From Terriglobia bacterium (GTDB taxonomy: Bacteria; Acidobacteriota; Terriglobia; Terriglobales; Acidobacteriaceae): DNA of 64,000 bases. The position numbers and the translations under genes are program-made. The DNA lies in NCBI GenBank assembly GCA_020073665.1, contig JAIQEU010000006.1, positions 186,001-250,000 of the forward strand. Reading direction: 5' to 3'. Of the stretch, positions 43,936 to 51,731 are shown piece by piece. Each line of letters starts with the position of its first letter. The first letter of the stretch is position 1. The notes under the pieces are model-generated. The model worked only from the letters and a program-made list of their open reading frames with translations. It was not told where the DNA came from and did not search any database.

Positions 43936-45270
43936 TCAGTTCTGCGGCGGCGCTTCCGGTGCTGCCTCTTCCGCCTGGGCTGCGTGATTCGATACGTTCA
44001 TGCTGCGCAGCACGTCGTTGGCGAAGAAGAACTTCCCATCCGCCGGCACCATCATGATCTGCAGTTTGTCGGAGAGCCGTTCGGCAACAATCTTGTTGAT
44101 CAGCAGGGGATTCTGCTTCAGGATGACGCCTTCGTTCCGCATCCGCTCGGCATCGGCCACCGCCGTTACCCGGATACGATCGGCCTCAGCCTCCGCCAAC
44201 AGCTTACGGCGTTCCATCTCGGCTTTGCTGTCAATGACCTTGGCTTCGGCCTGGGCCTCGGCGTTTTTCACCGTCGCCTCCTTGCGAGCTTCAGCTTCGA
44301 GCTTCGACTGCTGGATCTGCTTCTCCTTCAGCGGAAGCGTGTATTGCATGGCATCAGCCTCGCCCTTGGCTTGGAGCACGCGCACCTGCGCTTGGCCTTC
44401 GGCCTGCTTTACCTCTTGCACCTTCTGGGCTTCGGCATCCAGTTCCGAGATCCTTACCTGCTTCTGATGGAGTTCGGTTTCCACGCCCATGCGGTCGTTC
44501 TCCTGCTCCTTCAGAAGCAGGCTCTCCAGCCCCTTAGCGTATTCCGGCGGCAGCTGGATGTCGCGCAACATCACTTCTTTCACCACAATGCCGTCAGAAG
44601 CCAGCTTCTGAGTAATGACACCGGCGGCGCGTTGCCTGACTTCTTCGCGTTTAGTGGCGAAAACGTCGCGCACCGTGTAGTTGGGAACTAGTTCCCGCCA
44701 GGCGCTGGCCACCACTGCGGGTACGATCTCCTTTTCTACGGGCTGGGGCAGGTTGCTCTGGATGTAATCCAGACGCTTGGGGTCTAGGCGGTACCGCACG
44801 GTGATTGCTAGCCCGACCGTAAGTCCTTCTTTCGCTTGGACATTCAACGGTTCGGCCTTCTGCCCCGCCGCTGAGGGCGTCTTGCCTGCATCCTCATGCG
44901 CCCCAGTAGTGAACAGCTGATCTCGCGTGTCAAACAGGGCCACGCTCTCCGCCAGCGGCGTCACCAAGTGGACTCCCGGATAGAGCGTCCCGGCCAGGGT
45001 CCCCTTGGTCTGGCTGACGCGCACCCCCGCCATCCCAGCGGGAACCACCACGATGCCCAGCGCCAGAAGAATCGGTCCCCAAGCCAGAAGAGAGAGGGCC
45101 AGCGCTCCTCGCCAGCGAATACGGCGCACCGGCGGTAACGGTCCGGGCCCAGCTTCCGCCAGCGCCTGTCGGTATTTCAGTTCGAGGTAAAGGTCATAGG
45201 CGAGAATTCCTGCGGCCACCGCAATCATCCCAATCCCGCCCCACATCAGCATGTATTTCAGGAACAGCAT
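43936..45270 (-). CDS. SPFH/prohibitin-domain membrane protein
   Basis: 444 aa from ATG 45270 with AAGGAG seven bases upstream. Two N-terminal membrane segments (about 8-26 and 54-80), then the SPFH domain (about 85-290: VVVPAGMAGVRVSQTKGTL, LNVQAKEGLTVGLAITVRYRLDP, VPNYTVRDVFATKREEVRQ). A long coiled coil rich in AEA, KAE and EAQ repeats covers about 270-400. Prohibitin/HflK-like proteins form membrane rings and scaffold or regulate proteases. The next gene upstream encodes a 50-aa membrane peptide that may be its partner. Confidence 0.85.
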   Translation of the reverse strand: MLFLKYMLMWGGIGMIAVAAGILAYDLYLELKYRQALAEAGPGPLPPVRRIRWRGALALSLLAWGPILLALGIVVVPAGMAGVRVSQTKGTLAGTLYPGVHLVTPLAESVALFDTRDQLFTTGAHEDAGKTPSAAGQKAEPLNVQAKEGLTVGLAITVRYRLDPKRLDYIQSNLPQPVEKEIVPAVVASAWRELVPNYTVRDVFATKREEVRQRAAGVITQKLASDGIVVKEVMLRDIQLPPEYAKGLESLLLKEQENDRMGVETELHQKQVRISELDAEAQKVQEVKQAEGQAQVRVLQAKGEADAMQYTLPLKEKQIQQSKLEAEARKEATVKNAEAQAEAKVIDSKAEMERRKLLAEAEADRIRVTAVADAERMRNEGVILKQNPLLINKIVAERLSDKLQIMMVPADGKFFFANDVLRSMNVSNHAAQAEEAAPEAPPQN

Positions 45271-45289
45271 ATTGCACTCCTTCTGCGCC

Positions 45290-45442
45290 TTAGCGCTTTT
45301 GCCCCGACTTGACGGTTGCCGCCTGTGGGGCAAAGAACAGGCGGAACACCTTCCCGAAAATCAGTTCTTCGACTAGAAGTGCGATCGCCAGGGAGAAGAC
45401 CATGCCAGCGATGACTGCCAGGGCTGTGATTGCGAGTTGCAT
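45290..45442 (-). CDS. Small single-pass membrane protein (50 aa)
   Basis: ATG at 45442 with AAGGAGG six bases upstream, a near-perfect ribosome binding site, and an open frame to TAA at 45290. Residues 3-28 form one hydrophobic helix (ITALAVIAGMVFSLAIALLV) followed by EELIFGKVFRLFF and a basic tail ending KSGQKR. It sits 19 bp before the SPFH start on the same strand. No homologue recognised. A role as accessory subunit of the SPFH ring is an inference from position. Confidence 0.65.
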   Translation of the reverse strand: MQLAITALAVIAGMVFSLAIALLVEELIFGKVFRLFFAPQAATVKSGQKR

Positions 45443-45483
45443 TGCATCCTCCTTAAGAACCGTATGGATTACCCGTATGAGAG

Positions 45484-46095
45484 TTACTGACCACCGCCAG
45501 CTTCGGCCCCGGCATCAGCTTGCGCCATGGACTTTGCCGTGGTGTCGGCTTCACCGCCGAAGATCTGTGCCAGCTGTTGGTCTCGTTCCCCACGAATCTC
45601 GACCGTGTCGCCCACGTTCACCATGCTGAAGAACTGGACGATGTCCCTGTTCCGCATGCGAATGCAGCCGTGAGACGCCGCCCGGCCAATCGACCGGGGT
45701 TCGTTGGTGCCATGGATCCCGTATCCCTTCTTGTTCAAGCCCACCCAGCGCGGGCCAATCGGGTTGTTGTTGCCTGCTGGAATCACCACGCCGGGGTGGT
45801 AGTAGGTGGGATTGACCAAGCGGCGTACGATCTGGAACCCGCCGGTCGGACTAGGACTAACCGCCGCTCCTACCGCAACTGGGAAAATGCGGATGACTTT
45901 TCCGTCTTCCAGAATTGCCAGCTTGCAATCCGGGATGCTGACCAATATCTGCCGCTTGATTCTCGGTTCAGGCGTGGCATTTCTCGAAGACGCCACCTCT
46001 TGCGCCATCGCCGAAGCCCTGGTGATCAGGGTCAGGGTTAGCAGGATGCTCGCCCTCGCGGTGTGAGTCCTTGACTTGGCTTCTGTCGGTTTCAT
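45484..46095 (-). CDS. L,D-transpeptidase (YkuD family), secreted
   Basis: 203 aa from ATG 46095 (GAGG upstream); a longer frame from 46185 is possible. Signal peptide in residues 1-31, then a YkuD domain: ILVSIPDCKLAILEDGKVIRIFPVAVG and the catalytic motif HGTNEPRSIGRAASHGCIRMRNRD with the nucleophilic Cys in SHGCIRM. It makes 3-3 peptidoglycan cross-links or anchors proteins to peptidoglycan. The C-terminus is a low-complexity Ala/Gly/Asp tail. It lies 41 bp before the 50-aa peptide gene, so it may head that transcript. Confidence 0.9.
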   Translation of the reverse strand: MKPTEAKSRTHTARASILLTLTLITRASAMAQEVASSRNATPEPRIKRQILVSIPDCKLAILEDGKVIRIFPVAVGAAVSPSPTGGFQIVRRLVNPTYYHPGVVIPAGNNNPIGPRWVGLNKKGYGIHGTNEPRSIGRAASHGCIRMRNRDIVQFFSMVNVGDTVEIRGERDQQLAQIFGGEADTTAKSMAQADAGAEAGGGQ

Positions 46096-46218
46096 GGCCG
46101 CCTCGTTATTCGCCGTGCGACCGTCAAGGGGCAGGCCGGCAACCAAACTCCAAGCGATTGATATGCAGGAGGTTACTTGGATCAAGAGGCAGGGAATTCG
46201 TGTCCGGGGAACGACGCT

Positions 46219-46234
46219 GTGTCAGTCCTGACAC
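46219..46234. promoter_or_regulatory. Perfect palindrome GTGTCAGTCCTGACAC
   Basis: Seven-bp arms around TC, 124 bp before the L,D-transpeptidase start. Likely a protein-binding dyad; the cognate factor is unknown. Confidence 0.4.
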
Positions 46235-46260
46235 GCTTGCTTCCTGGTTGTGAGGAGAGA

Positions 46261-46313
46261 ACCCGGCCCCGCCGCTGGGGGCGGCTATGTGGGGTGAAGA
46301 AAGAGGGCCGGGT
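46261..46313. other. Nested hairpin (ACCCGGCCC ... GGGCCGGGT)
   Basis: Nine-bp perfect outer stem enclosing a GCCGC/GCGGC inner stem. On the plus strand it is followed by GATCTTTACTTC. Possibly an RNA structure or terminator; orientation is uncertain. Confidence 0.3.
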
Positions 46314-46384
46314 GATCTTTACTTCTGGGTATTTTAAGACCCGTTTCTAGTGGCTCAGTTGTAACCGGGAACGACTCTGCGTTC

Positions 46385-46400
46385 TGTGATCCCCATCACT
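46385..46400. promoter_or_regulatory. CRP/FNR-type dyad TGTGA-N6-TCACT
   Basis: TGTGATCCCCATCACT fits the TGTGA-N6-TCACA consensus in nine of ten fixed positions. It lies about 180 bp before the ferredoxin start, with a second copy 112 bp downstream. Confidence 0.5.
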
Positions 46401-46496
46401 AATGTTGGTGACGGCAGACGACGGCCATCGTCCCTGTCCTCGGCCTGCCCCCTCTCGCTTCACCCCCTCGGTCTTGAGACACATGCACGCTAATGT

Positions 46497-46512
46497 GGTG
46501 ATGTCCATCACC
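46497..46512. promoter_or_regulatory. CRP/FNR-type dyad GGTGA-N6-TCACC
   Basis: GGTGATGTCCATCACC, centred about 68 bp before the ferredoxin ATG at 46573, a usual distance for a class I or II activator of this family. It shares GTGAT-N4-ATCAC with the copy at 46385. Confidence 0.5.
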
Positions 46513-46572
46513 GCCCCAAACTCGAAGCCCGGGTAATTTGAAGACAGACATGATTTCATCCGGAGAATGGCA

Positions 46573-46824
46573 ATGGCCTACGTAATCACCGATACCTGCA
46601 TCAAGGACTTGCTCTGCGTTGACGTTTGCCCCACCGACTGCATTCATCCCAAGAAGGATGAGGCAGCCTTTGAAGCTGCGACCCAACTGTACGTGGATCC
46701 CGCCGGCTGCATTGACTGCGGGGCCTGCGTGCCGGTGTGCACCTCGGATTCAATTCATCCGGTGGACGAGTTGCCCGAGGAGTTGAAGCAGTTCGCAGAA
46801 AAGAACGCGGCGTTCTACAACTAA
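46573..46824 (+). CDS. Ferredoxin (FdxA-like, two cluster motifs)
   Basis: 83 aa from ATG 46573, preferred over ATG 46567 because GGAG then sits at a normal distance. YVITDTCIKDLLCVDVCPTDC supplies the first cysteine set in the spacing of seven-iron ferredoxins, and CIDCGACVPVC the second CxxCxxCxxxC set, with Thr replacing the usual Pro after its last Cys. Length and the tail FAEKNAAFYN match FdxA-type electron carriers. It could supply low-potential electrons for enzymes such as 6-hydroxynicotinate reductase, though the genes are 35 kb apart. The dyads upstream suggest redox or nutrient control. Confidence 0.9.
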   Translation: MAYVITDTCIKDLLCVDVCPTDCIHPKKDEAAFEAATQLYVDPAGCIDCGACVPVCTSDSIHPVDELPEELKQFAEKNAAFYN

Positions 46825-47025
46825 GAACGGTAGATGCGGCGGGCGTCACTCGGCACGGCTCTGTCGCTTGGCGGACCGCGATCGAGTCTTCGCATTTGTC
46901 GACCACCTTCTCCGGCAAGCCCACCTGGCTGTTTTCCGCCGCCAGGAAAATGGCGGCGGCCGTTATCAAAGACTGGCGGACGTGGAAGAAATCACGCCGG
47001 TCCTGAGTCGGTAGACGAAGTTGAT

Positions 47026-47526
47026 CTAAACCTCCTGCACCACTAACCGCTCATCCCGGGACTCCGTGTCCGGTTTACAGGGAAGCGAAGTACTACGCCG
47101 CAAGGCACCGAGCAGCGCCTCGAGAATCGCCGTCAGGGAATGGGGATTCTCGTCGAGCACCCGTTGCATGCTCTCCCGGTCCACGGCGAGCTCGCCGATT
47201 TGTCGTGCTCCGCTGGTATCGACGTCCGCATCCTTCGCCTCCGCAGCCGCGTGGAGCAGCCGTTTGCCATGGCTGGGCTGGCCCAGTCTGGGTGCTCGGG
47301 CAAACGGAGAGTCAAGACTTCCGGTAATCATCCAATGCACCACCAGTTCCTGCACGTGCTCGGCGGTACAGGCATGGTGGATACCCCGCTGGGTGGCGAG
47401 CCGCTCATTCCATTGCAGAATCCGCAGTTTATCCTGCCAGCGGTTGTTAGCAATGAGGAACCAGGGTTCTGCGCCCTCCCGCAACTCCCCGCAGATTACG
47501 CAAACGTAGGCTCTTGGGCTGTTCAC
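47026..47526 (-). CDS. Small Cys/His-rich protein, acidobacterial hypothetical
   Basis: 166 aa from GTG 47526, which follows the stop of the upstream gene by 11 bp and has GAGG six bases before it; an ATG at 47604 would overlap that gene by 68 bp. The N-terminal half holds a conserved-looking YVCVICGE, EPWFLIANNRWQDKLRILQWN, HHACTAEHVQELVVHW. C-x2-C with H-x-A-C could bind zinc. I recognise the pattern as an acidobacterial conserved hypothetical; function unknown. The C-terminal 60 residues look disordered. Confidence 0.65.
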   Translation of the reverse strand: MNSPRAYVCVICGELREGAEPWFLIANNRWQDKLRILQWNERLATQRGIHHACTAEHVQELVVHWMITGSLDSPFARAPRLGQPSHGKRLLHAAAEAKDADVDTSGARQIGELAVDRESMQRVLDENPHSLTAILEALLGALRRSTSLPCKPDTESRDERLVVQEV

Positions 47527-47536
47527 AGGTTGCCTC

Positions 47537-47872
47537 TCAGCCTTCCCCGCGCAGTCCGGAAACGCGCAGCGGTTCCTGCACGCGTTCAAAGTCGGCACGC
47601 TCAACCGCTGCTACGGTTTTGCGGAGACCCAAGTCCGGCAGAGGGACAGTAATCATGCCGCGATCTTTTTCGAAAGTGAGCGTGAGAAAAGAAGCGCACT
47701 CGTTACATAGCCAGTAGTATTCGACCCGGCGCGGGTTGCGGTTCTGGCGGCCGTTGGTGTTTCTCTCGCTGGCCGGAGCCGCGAGGTACTCGGTCTCGAC
47801 TTGGAACAGTTTGCCTTCGCTCAACCGACGGAACGGATTCGAACAGGCTGGATTGGCGCATTTATGCAGCAT
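47537..47872 (-). CDS. Small zinc-ribbon-like protein, acidobacterial hypothetical
   Basis: 111 aa from ATG 47872 with AGGA upstream; the open frame extends to 48025 without family-like sequence. MLHKCANPACSNPFRRLSEGKLF and RRVEYYWLCNECASFLTLTF give two CxxxxC/CxxC knuckles that probably bind one zinc. EKDRGMITVPLP follows. It is translated just before the Cys/His-rich gene, so the two may act together. Function unknown. Confidence 0.7.
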   Translation of the reverse strand: MLHKCANPACSNPFRRLSEGKLFQVETEYLAAPASERNTNGRQNRNPRRVEYYWLCNECASFLTLTFEKDRGMITVPLPDLGLRKTVAAVERADFERVQEPLRVSGLRGEG

Positions 47873-48334
47873 AAGAAATCCTGAGGAGAATTGTGTGGTT
47901 ACTTCAGCCGGGGTAGCGTTGCTGCCAGAGCACGCGAGTGGCCTAAGCGTTTTGGTGAAGGGTACCGTGGATCTGCCTGTGGGTGCTGTGTCTCCTTTCA
48001 GTTGGTCAGCCGCAGAGCCATGCATCGTGACTGAAATGCCGAATCTCTGTCATCCCTGCCGATGCTCCGTCATGCGTCGCGATCAAAGTGTGAGGTTTCC
48101 GCTCAGGGTTTTATGCGACTGCCATCCCAAGGCGTTCCATTTCGGTTCAAATTGAGGTGGGCAAGCGGCCACGCAGCCCCCGACGGTTCGTGCCTGGCGT
48201 AGAAAATCAGCAAGACACTCACCCACTCTTGTGCGTCAAGTCACATCCACGCGTGATAACCCGCACAGCCCGCGTGCCCACCCAAACGAGAAAATACTTG
48301 GTTAAATCCTGGATTTCCGATGGGGGGCAAAGCC
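47873..48334. other. Intergenic region of about 460 bp before the arginine cluster
   Basis: Divergent promoters must lie here: for the two Cys-rich genes to the left and the GTPase operon to the right. No open frame, strong dyad or consensus promoter stands out. Confidence 0.5.
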
Positions 48335-49678
48335 ATGAAAAGAATCTTAATCTTAGGTGCGGCCGGCAGGGACTTCCATAACTTCAATGTTGTGTTTCGC
48401 AACAATGCTGACTACCAGGTAGTGGCTTTCACCGCTACGCAGATTCCCGATATCGCGGGTCGTCGCTACCCATGCGAGTTGGCTGGGCCGCTCTATCCAG
48501 ATGGCATCCCCATCTTCGAAGAAAAGGACCTGGAACGTTTGGTAGCGGAACTCCACATCGATGCGGTGGTCTTCTCCTACAGCGATGTTTCCCACCCCAA
48601 CGTCATGCACCTGGCCTCTCGGGCCGTGGCTGCGGGGGTTGACTTTTGGTTCCTGGGAACCGAGCACACCCAGGTCAAGTCCTCATTGCCGGTAGTTTCG
48701 ATCTGCGCAGTCCGCACCGGATGCGGTAAAAGCCCACTTTCCCGTTTGGTAGCTGGACAGCTGCGCAAGCTGGGTTGGAAGCCGGTTGTCATTCGTCACC
48801 CCATGCCGTATGGGGATCTGGCCGCGCAGGCAGTGCAGCGCTTTGCCACCATCGAAGACCTCGAGCGCCATCAGTGCACCATCGAAGAACGCGAGGAATA
48901 CGAACCCCACCTGCAGCAGGGCACGGTGGTGTACGCAGGTGTGGACTACGAAAAGATTCTGCGCCAGGCGGAGAAGGAAGCCGACATCATCCTGTGGGAT
49001 GGCGGCAACAACGACACTCCTTTCTATGCGTCGGATCTCGAGATTGTGGTGGCAGACCCGCACCGTCCCGGACACGAGCTGGGCTATTTCCCCGGAGAGG
49101 TGAATCTGCGGCGCGCCCAGGTGGTGGTCATCAACAAGGTTGATACCGCGGCGCCCAAGGATGTGGAGACGGTTCGCAAGAACATTCAACTTAACAATCC
49201 CAAGGCCACCATCGTGGAGATGGCCTGCCGGGTGTCGGTTGCCATGCCGGATCTGATCAAGGGCAGCCGTGTACTGGTGGTGGAAGACGGCCCCACGCTC
49301 ACTCACGGCGAAATGCCCTACGGCGCCGGGGTGGTGGCAGCACGGCAGTGCGGAGCCGCGGAACTGGTGGATCCCCGGCCTTATGCGGTTGGTTCCATCC
49401 GCAGAACGTTCGAGCACTATCCCCACCTGGCGGGCCTGCTTCCGGCCATGGGGTACAGCCCGATGCAAAGACATGAACTCGAGGAAACCATCAGCCGGAC
49501 CCCGTGCGACCTGGTGCTGGTGGCGACACCGATCGACCTGGCTCACGTGATCAAGCTCAACAAGCCCAGCCTGAGAGTCAGCTATGAAGTGGAATCGCTC
49601 ACCAGCCCGGGCCTGATCGAACGGCTCGCGGAATTCACTCACGCGCACCAAGCGGAACTGGCAGGAGCCACTAAATGA
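48335..49678 (+). CDS. Cyclic 2,3-diphosphoglycerate synthetase-like GTPase/ATPase
   Basis: 447 aa from ATG 48335, with a GGGGGG run eight bases upstream; ATG 48320 is an alternative. The Rossmann-like N-terminal domain starts ILILGAAGRDFHNFN and includes TATQIPDIAGRRYPCELAGPLYP and FSYSDVSHP, which I recall from archaeal cyclic-2,3-diphosphoglycerate synthetase homologues. A P-loop domain follows: AVRTGCGKSPLSRLVA (Walker A), WDGGNND and NKVDTA (NKxD nucleotide-specificity motif). The archaeal enzyme cyclises 2,3-bisphosphoglycerate with ATP, but bacteria with this gene are not known to need that compound. ATGA overlap with ornithine carbamoyltransferase ties it to arginine/carbamoyl-phosphate metabolism. 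Confidence 0.78.
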   Translation: MKRILILGAAGRDFHNFNVVFRNNADYQVVAFTATQIPDIAGRRYPCELAGPLYPDGIPIFEEKDLERLVAELHIDAVVFSYSDVSHPNVMHLASRAVAAGVDFWFLGTEHTQVKSSLPVVSICAVRTGCGKSPLSRLVAGQLRKLGWKPVVIRHPMPYGDLAAQAVQRFATIEDLERHQCTIEEREEYEPHLQQGTVVYAGVDYEKILRQAEKEADIILWDGGNNDTPFYASDLEIVVADPHRPGHELGYFPGEVNLRRAQVVVINKVDTAAPKDVETVRKNIQLNNPKATIVEMACRVSVAMPDLIKGSRVLVVEDGPTLTHGEMPYGAGVVAARQCGAAELVDPRPYAVGSIRRTFEHYPHLAGLLPAMGYSPMQRHELEETISRTPCDLVLVATPIDLAHVIKLNKPSLRVSYEVESLTSPGLIERLAEFTHAHQAELAGATK

Positions 49679-50649
49679 ATACCCGCGACTTTCTCTCGAT
49701 TAAGGATTTCACGCCGCTCGAGATCCGTTACCTGCTGGCGCTGGCGAGGCAGATTAAGGCCAACCCTGCCGCCTACTCGGAAACGCTCAAGGGCAAAACT
49801 CTGGCCATGATCTTCGAGAAACCGTCGCTGCGCACGCGGGTGAGCTTTGATGTTGGCATCCACCAGCTCGGAGGTTTCTCGCTCTATCTCTCGCCTGCCG
49901 AAATCAACCTGGGCAAACGCGAGTCGGTTTACGACGTCGCCAAGAACCTGGAGCGCATGGTACAGGGCATCATGATTCGTACTTTTGCCCATGAGATTGT
50001 CGAGGACATGGCTGCCTACGCCGGCATCCCGATCATCAATGGGCTCACCGACTACAGCCATCCCTGCCAGGCCATGGCCGACTATCTCACCCTCTGGGAA
50101 GTAAAGGGCCGGGTTTCGGGGCTCAAGCTAGCCTTCATCGGAGACGGAAACAACGTGGCTCATTCGCTGATGTTTGCGGGAGCACAACTGGGCGCGCATG
50201 TCTGGATTGCCACTCCGCCGGGATACGAGCCGAAGGCCGACGCTATCCTCTGGGCCCGCGAACGCGGCCACCAGACCGGAGGTACCTGCACCATCACCAA
50301 CGACCCGGCTCAGGCCGTGGGGGGCGCGGATGCCATCTACACCGACGTCTGGGCCAGCATGGGTCAGGAGTCCGAAGCTGAAAAGCGCCGCCAGGTATTT
50401 CTCCCCTACCAGGTAAACGGCAGGCTATTCGGCCAGGCCAAGCCCAACGCCATTTTCCTGCACTGTTTGCCCGCCCACCGTGGTGACGAAGTGACTCATG
50501 ACGTGATCGATTCGCCCCGGTCGGTGGTGTTCCAGCAAGCCGAAAATCGGCTCCACGCGCAGAAGGCCATCATGGTCGAACTGATGAAGGACCGGGCCGT
50601 TCCGGTGCCGGAACTGGTGGTGGAGGAGGAAACGGTAGCTGGTCGCTAG
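49675..50649 (+). CDS. argF: Ornithine carbamoyltransferase
   Basis: 324 aa, start overlapping the GTPase gene stop (ATGA). Carbamoyl-phosphate motif FEKPSLRTRVSF (S-x-R-T-R), HPCQ in DYSHPCQAMAD, ornithine-binding DVWASMGQE and the catalytic HCLPAHRG are all present. Interconverts ornithine plus carbamoyl phosphate with citrulline. The position beside carbamate kinase suggests the catabolic direction (ArcB role), although anabolic ArgF cannot be excluded. Confidence 0.92.
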   Translation: MNTRDFLSIKDFTPLEIRYLLALARQIKANPAAYSETLKGKTLAMIFEKPSLRTRVSFDVGIHQLGGFSLYLSPAEINLGKRESVYDVAKNLERMVQGIMIRTFAHEIVEDMAAYAGIPIINGLTDYSHPCQAMADYLTLWEVKGRVSGLKLAFIGDGNNVAHSLMFAGAQLGAHVWIATPPGYEPKADAILWARERGHQTGGTCTITNDPAQAVGGADAIYTDVWASMGQESEAEKRRQVFLPYQVNGRLFGQAKPNAIFLHCLPAHRGDEVTHDVIDSPRSVVFQQAENRLHAQKAIMVELMKDRAVPVPELVVEEETVAGR

Positions 50650-50732
50650 TCGCTGGCAGCTGGGAGAACAGGAATGCCCGGGCATAGAGATTTCGTCGCT
50701 TGGCAGAGAGCTGCCGCCGGACACTTGCCATC

Positions 50733-51728
50733 ATGAAAACTATCCTACTTGCGGTCGGGGGCAACTCTCTCATCCGCGCGGGTGAGAAGGGGACCGTTGC
50801 TGAGCAATTGGCCAATGCCCGGCGGACCGCGGCGAAGATTGTTGGTCTGATTCGCGCCGGCTACCACTTGGTCATCACTCACGGAAACGGTCCCCAGGTG
50901 GGAGCAGCCCTGCTGCGGTCCGAACGGGCTGCCAGCCAGGTGCCCGGTCATCCGCTCGATGTATGCGATGCCTCCACCCAGGGCGAGATCGGATACCTGC
51001 TGCAACAGTCATTGATCAATGAGTTGGCGCTGGTCGGTCTCAGCGTGCCCGTGGTCACGGTGCTCACCCAGAGCGTAGTTTCGCCTGACGATCCGGCGAT
51101 GCAGCATCCCAGCAAGCCTATCGGCCCGTTCTACTCTCGTGCCGATGCCGAGGAGCGCAAGCGTCAGTTGGGTTGGGAGATCGTGGAAGATGCCGCTCGC
51201 GGTTATCGCCGCATCGTGCCCTCTCCTGATCCCATCGAAATTGTGGAACTCGGAGTCATCCGCGATCTGGTCGAGCAAGGTGTGCTGGTCATTGCCTGTG
51301 GCGGAGGCGGCATCCCGGTAGTACGGACCAACGGCACGCTTCACGGAGTGGAAGCGGTCATCGATAAGGATCGCGCATCTGCGCTGCTGGCGGCCAAACT
51401 GGAGGCGGACTTGTTTGTCATCTCCACCGACACCGATTTTGTCTACCTCGACTACAAGAAGCCGACGCAGCAGCCTCTCAGCTACCTGACCGCATCCGAA
51501 CTGGAGCAGCATTTCAACGCCGGCCAGTTCCCACCAGGAAATATGGGTCCCAAAGTAGAGTCGGTGCTGCGGTTCCTGCGCAACGGTGGCCATGAAGCCA
51601 TCATCACTTCGTGCGAGCACCTGAGCGAAGCGGTCGCCGGATCCGCCGGCACCCATATCGTGCCGGACCTTAAGGGCACCGCGGCCCGGCTTCCCAGCCA
51701 TGCCGAACTCCCGGTAGGAGGTCGCTGA
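50733..51728 (+). CDS. arcC: Carbamate kinase
   Basis: 331 aa from ATG 50733; the frame extends to a TTG at 50700. Amino-acid-kinase fold: LLAVGGNSLIRAG at the N-terminus, HGNGPQVG, ACGGGGIPVV and the ADP-binding VIDKDRASALLAAKL. Transfers phosphate from carbamoyl phosphate to ADP, yielding ATP, ammonia and CO2. It ends the citrulline branch with energy gain. Four bp separate it from the next gene. Confidence 0.92.
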   Translation: MKTILLAVGGNSLIRAGEKGTVAEQLANARRTAAKIVGLIRAGYHLVITHGNGPQVGAALLRSERAASQVPGHPLDVCDASTQGEIGYLLQQSLINELALVGLSVPVVTVLTQSVVSPDDPAMQHPSKPIGPFYSRADAEERKRQLGWEIVEDAARGYRRIVPSPDPIEIVELGVIRDLVEQGVLVIACGGGGIPVVRTNGTLHGVEAVIDKDRASALLAAKLEADLFVISTDTDFVYLDYKKPTQQPLSYLTASELEQHFNAGQFPPGNMGPKVESVLRFLRNGGHEAIITSCEHLSEAVAGSAGTHIVPDLKGTAARLPSHAELPVGGR

Positions 51729-51731
51729 GCC

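Larger units (their letters stand above)
46096..46572. other. Intergenic region of 477 bp between L,D-transpeptidase and ferredoxin genes
   Basis: No convincing open frame or RNA gene. It contains a 16-bp palindrome, a hairpin and two GTGA-N6-TCAC dyads, listed separately. The density of dyads suggests divergent regulation. Confidence 0.6.

Noticed and set aside
46825-47025. Minus-strand frame reading AIFLAAENSQVGLPEKVVDKCE near 46900
   Set aside because: It looks somewhat protein-like but runs on into the ferredoxin gene and has no clear start or ribosome binding site, so it was not called.
48683-49651. 322-codon minus-strand frame opposite the GTPase gene
   Set aside because: Shadow of a gene with intact P-loop and NKxD motifs.
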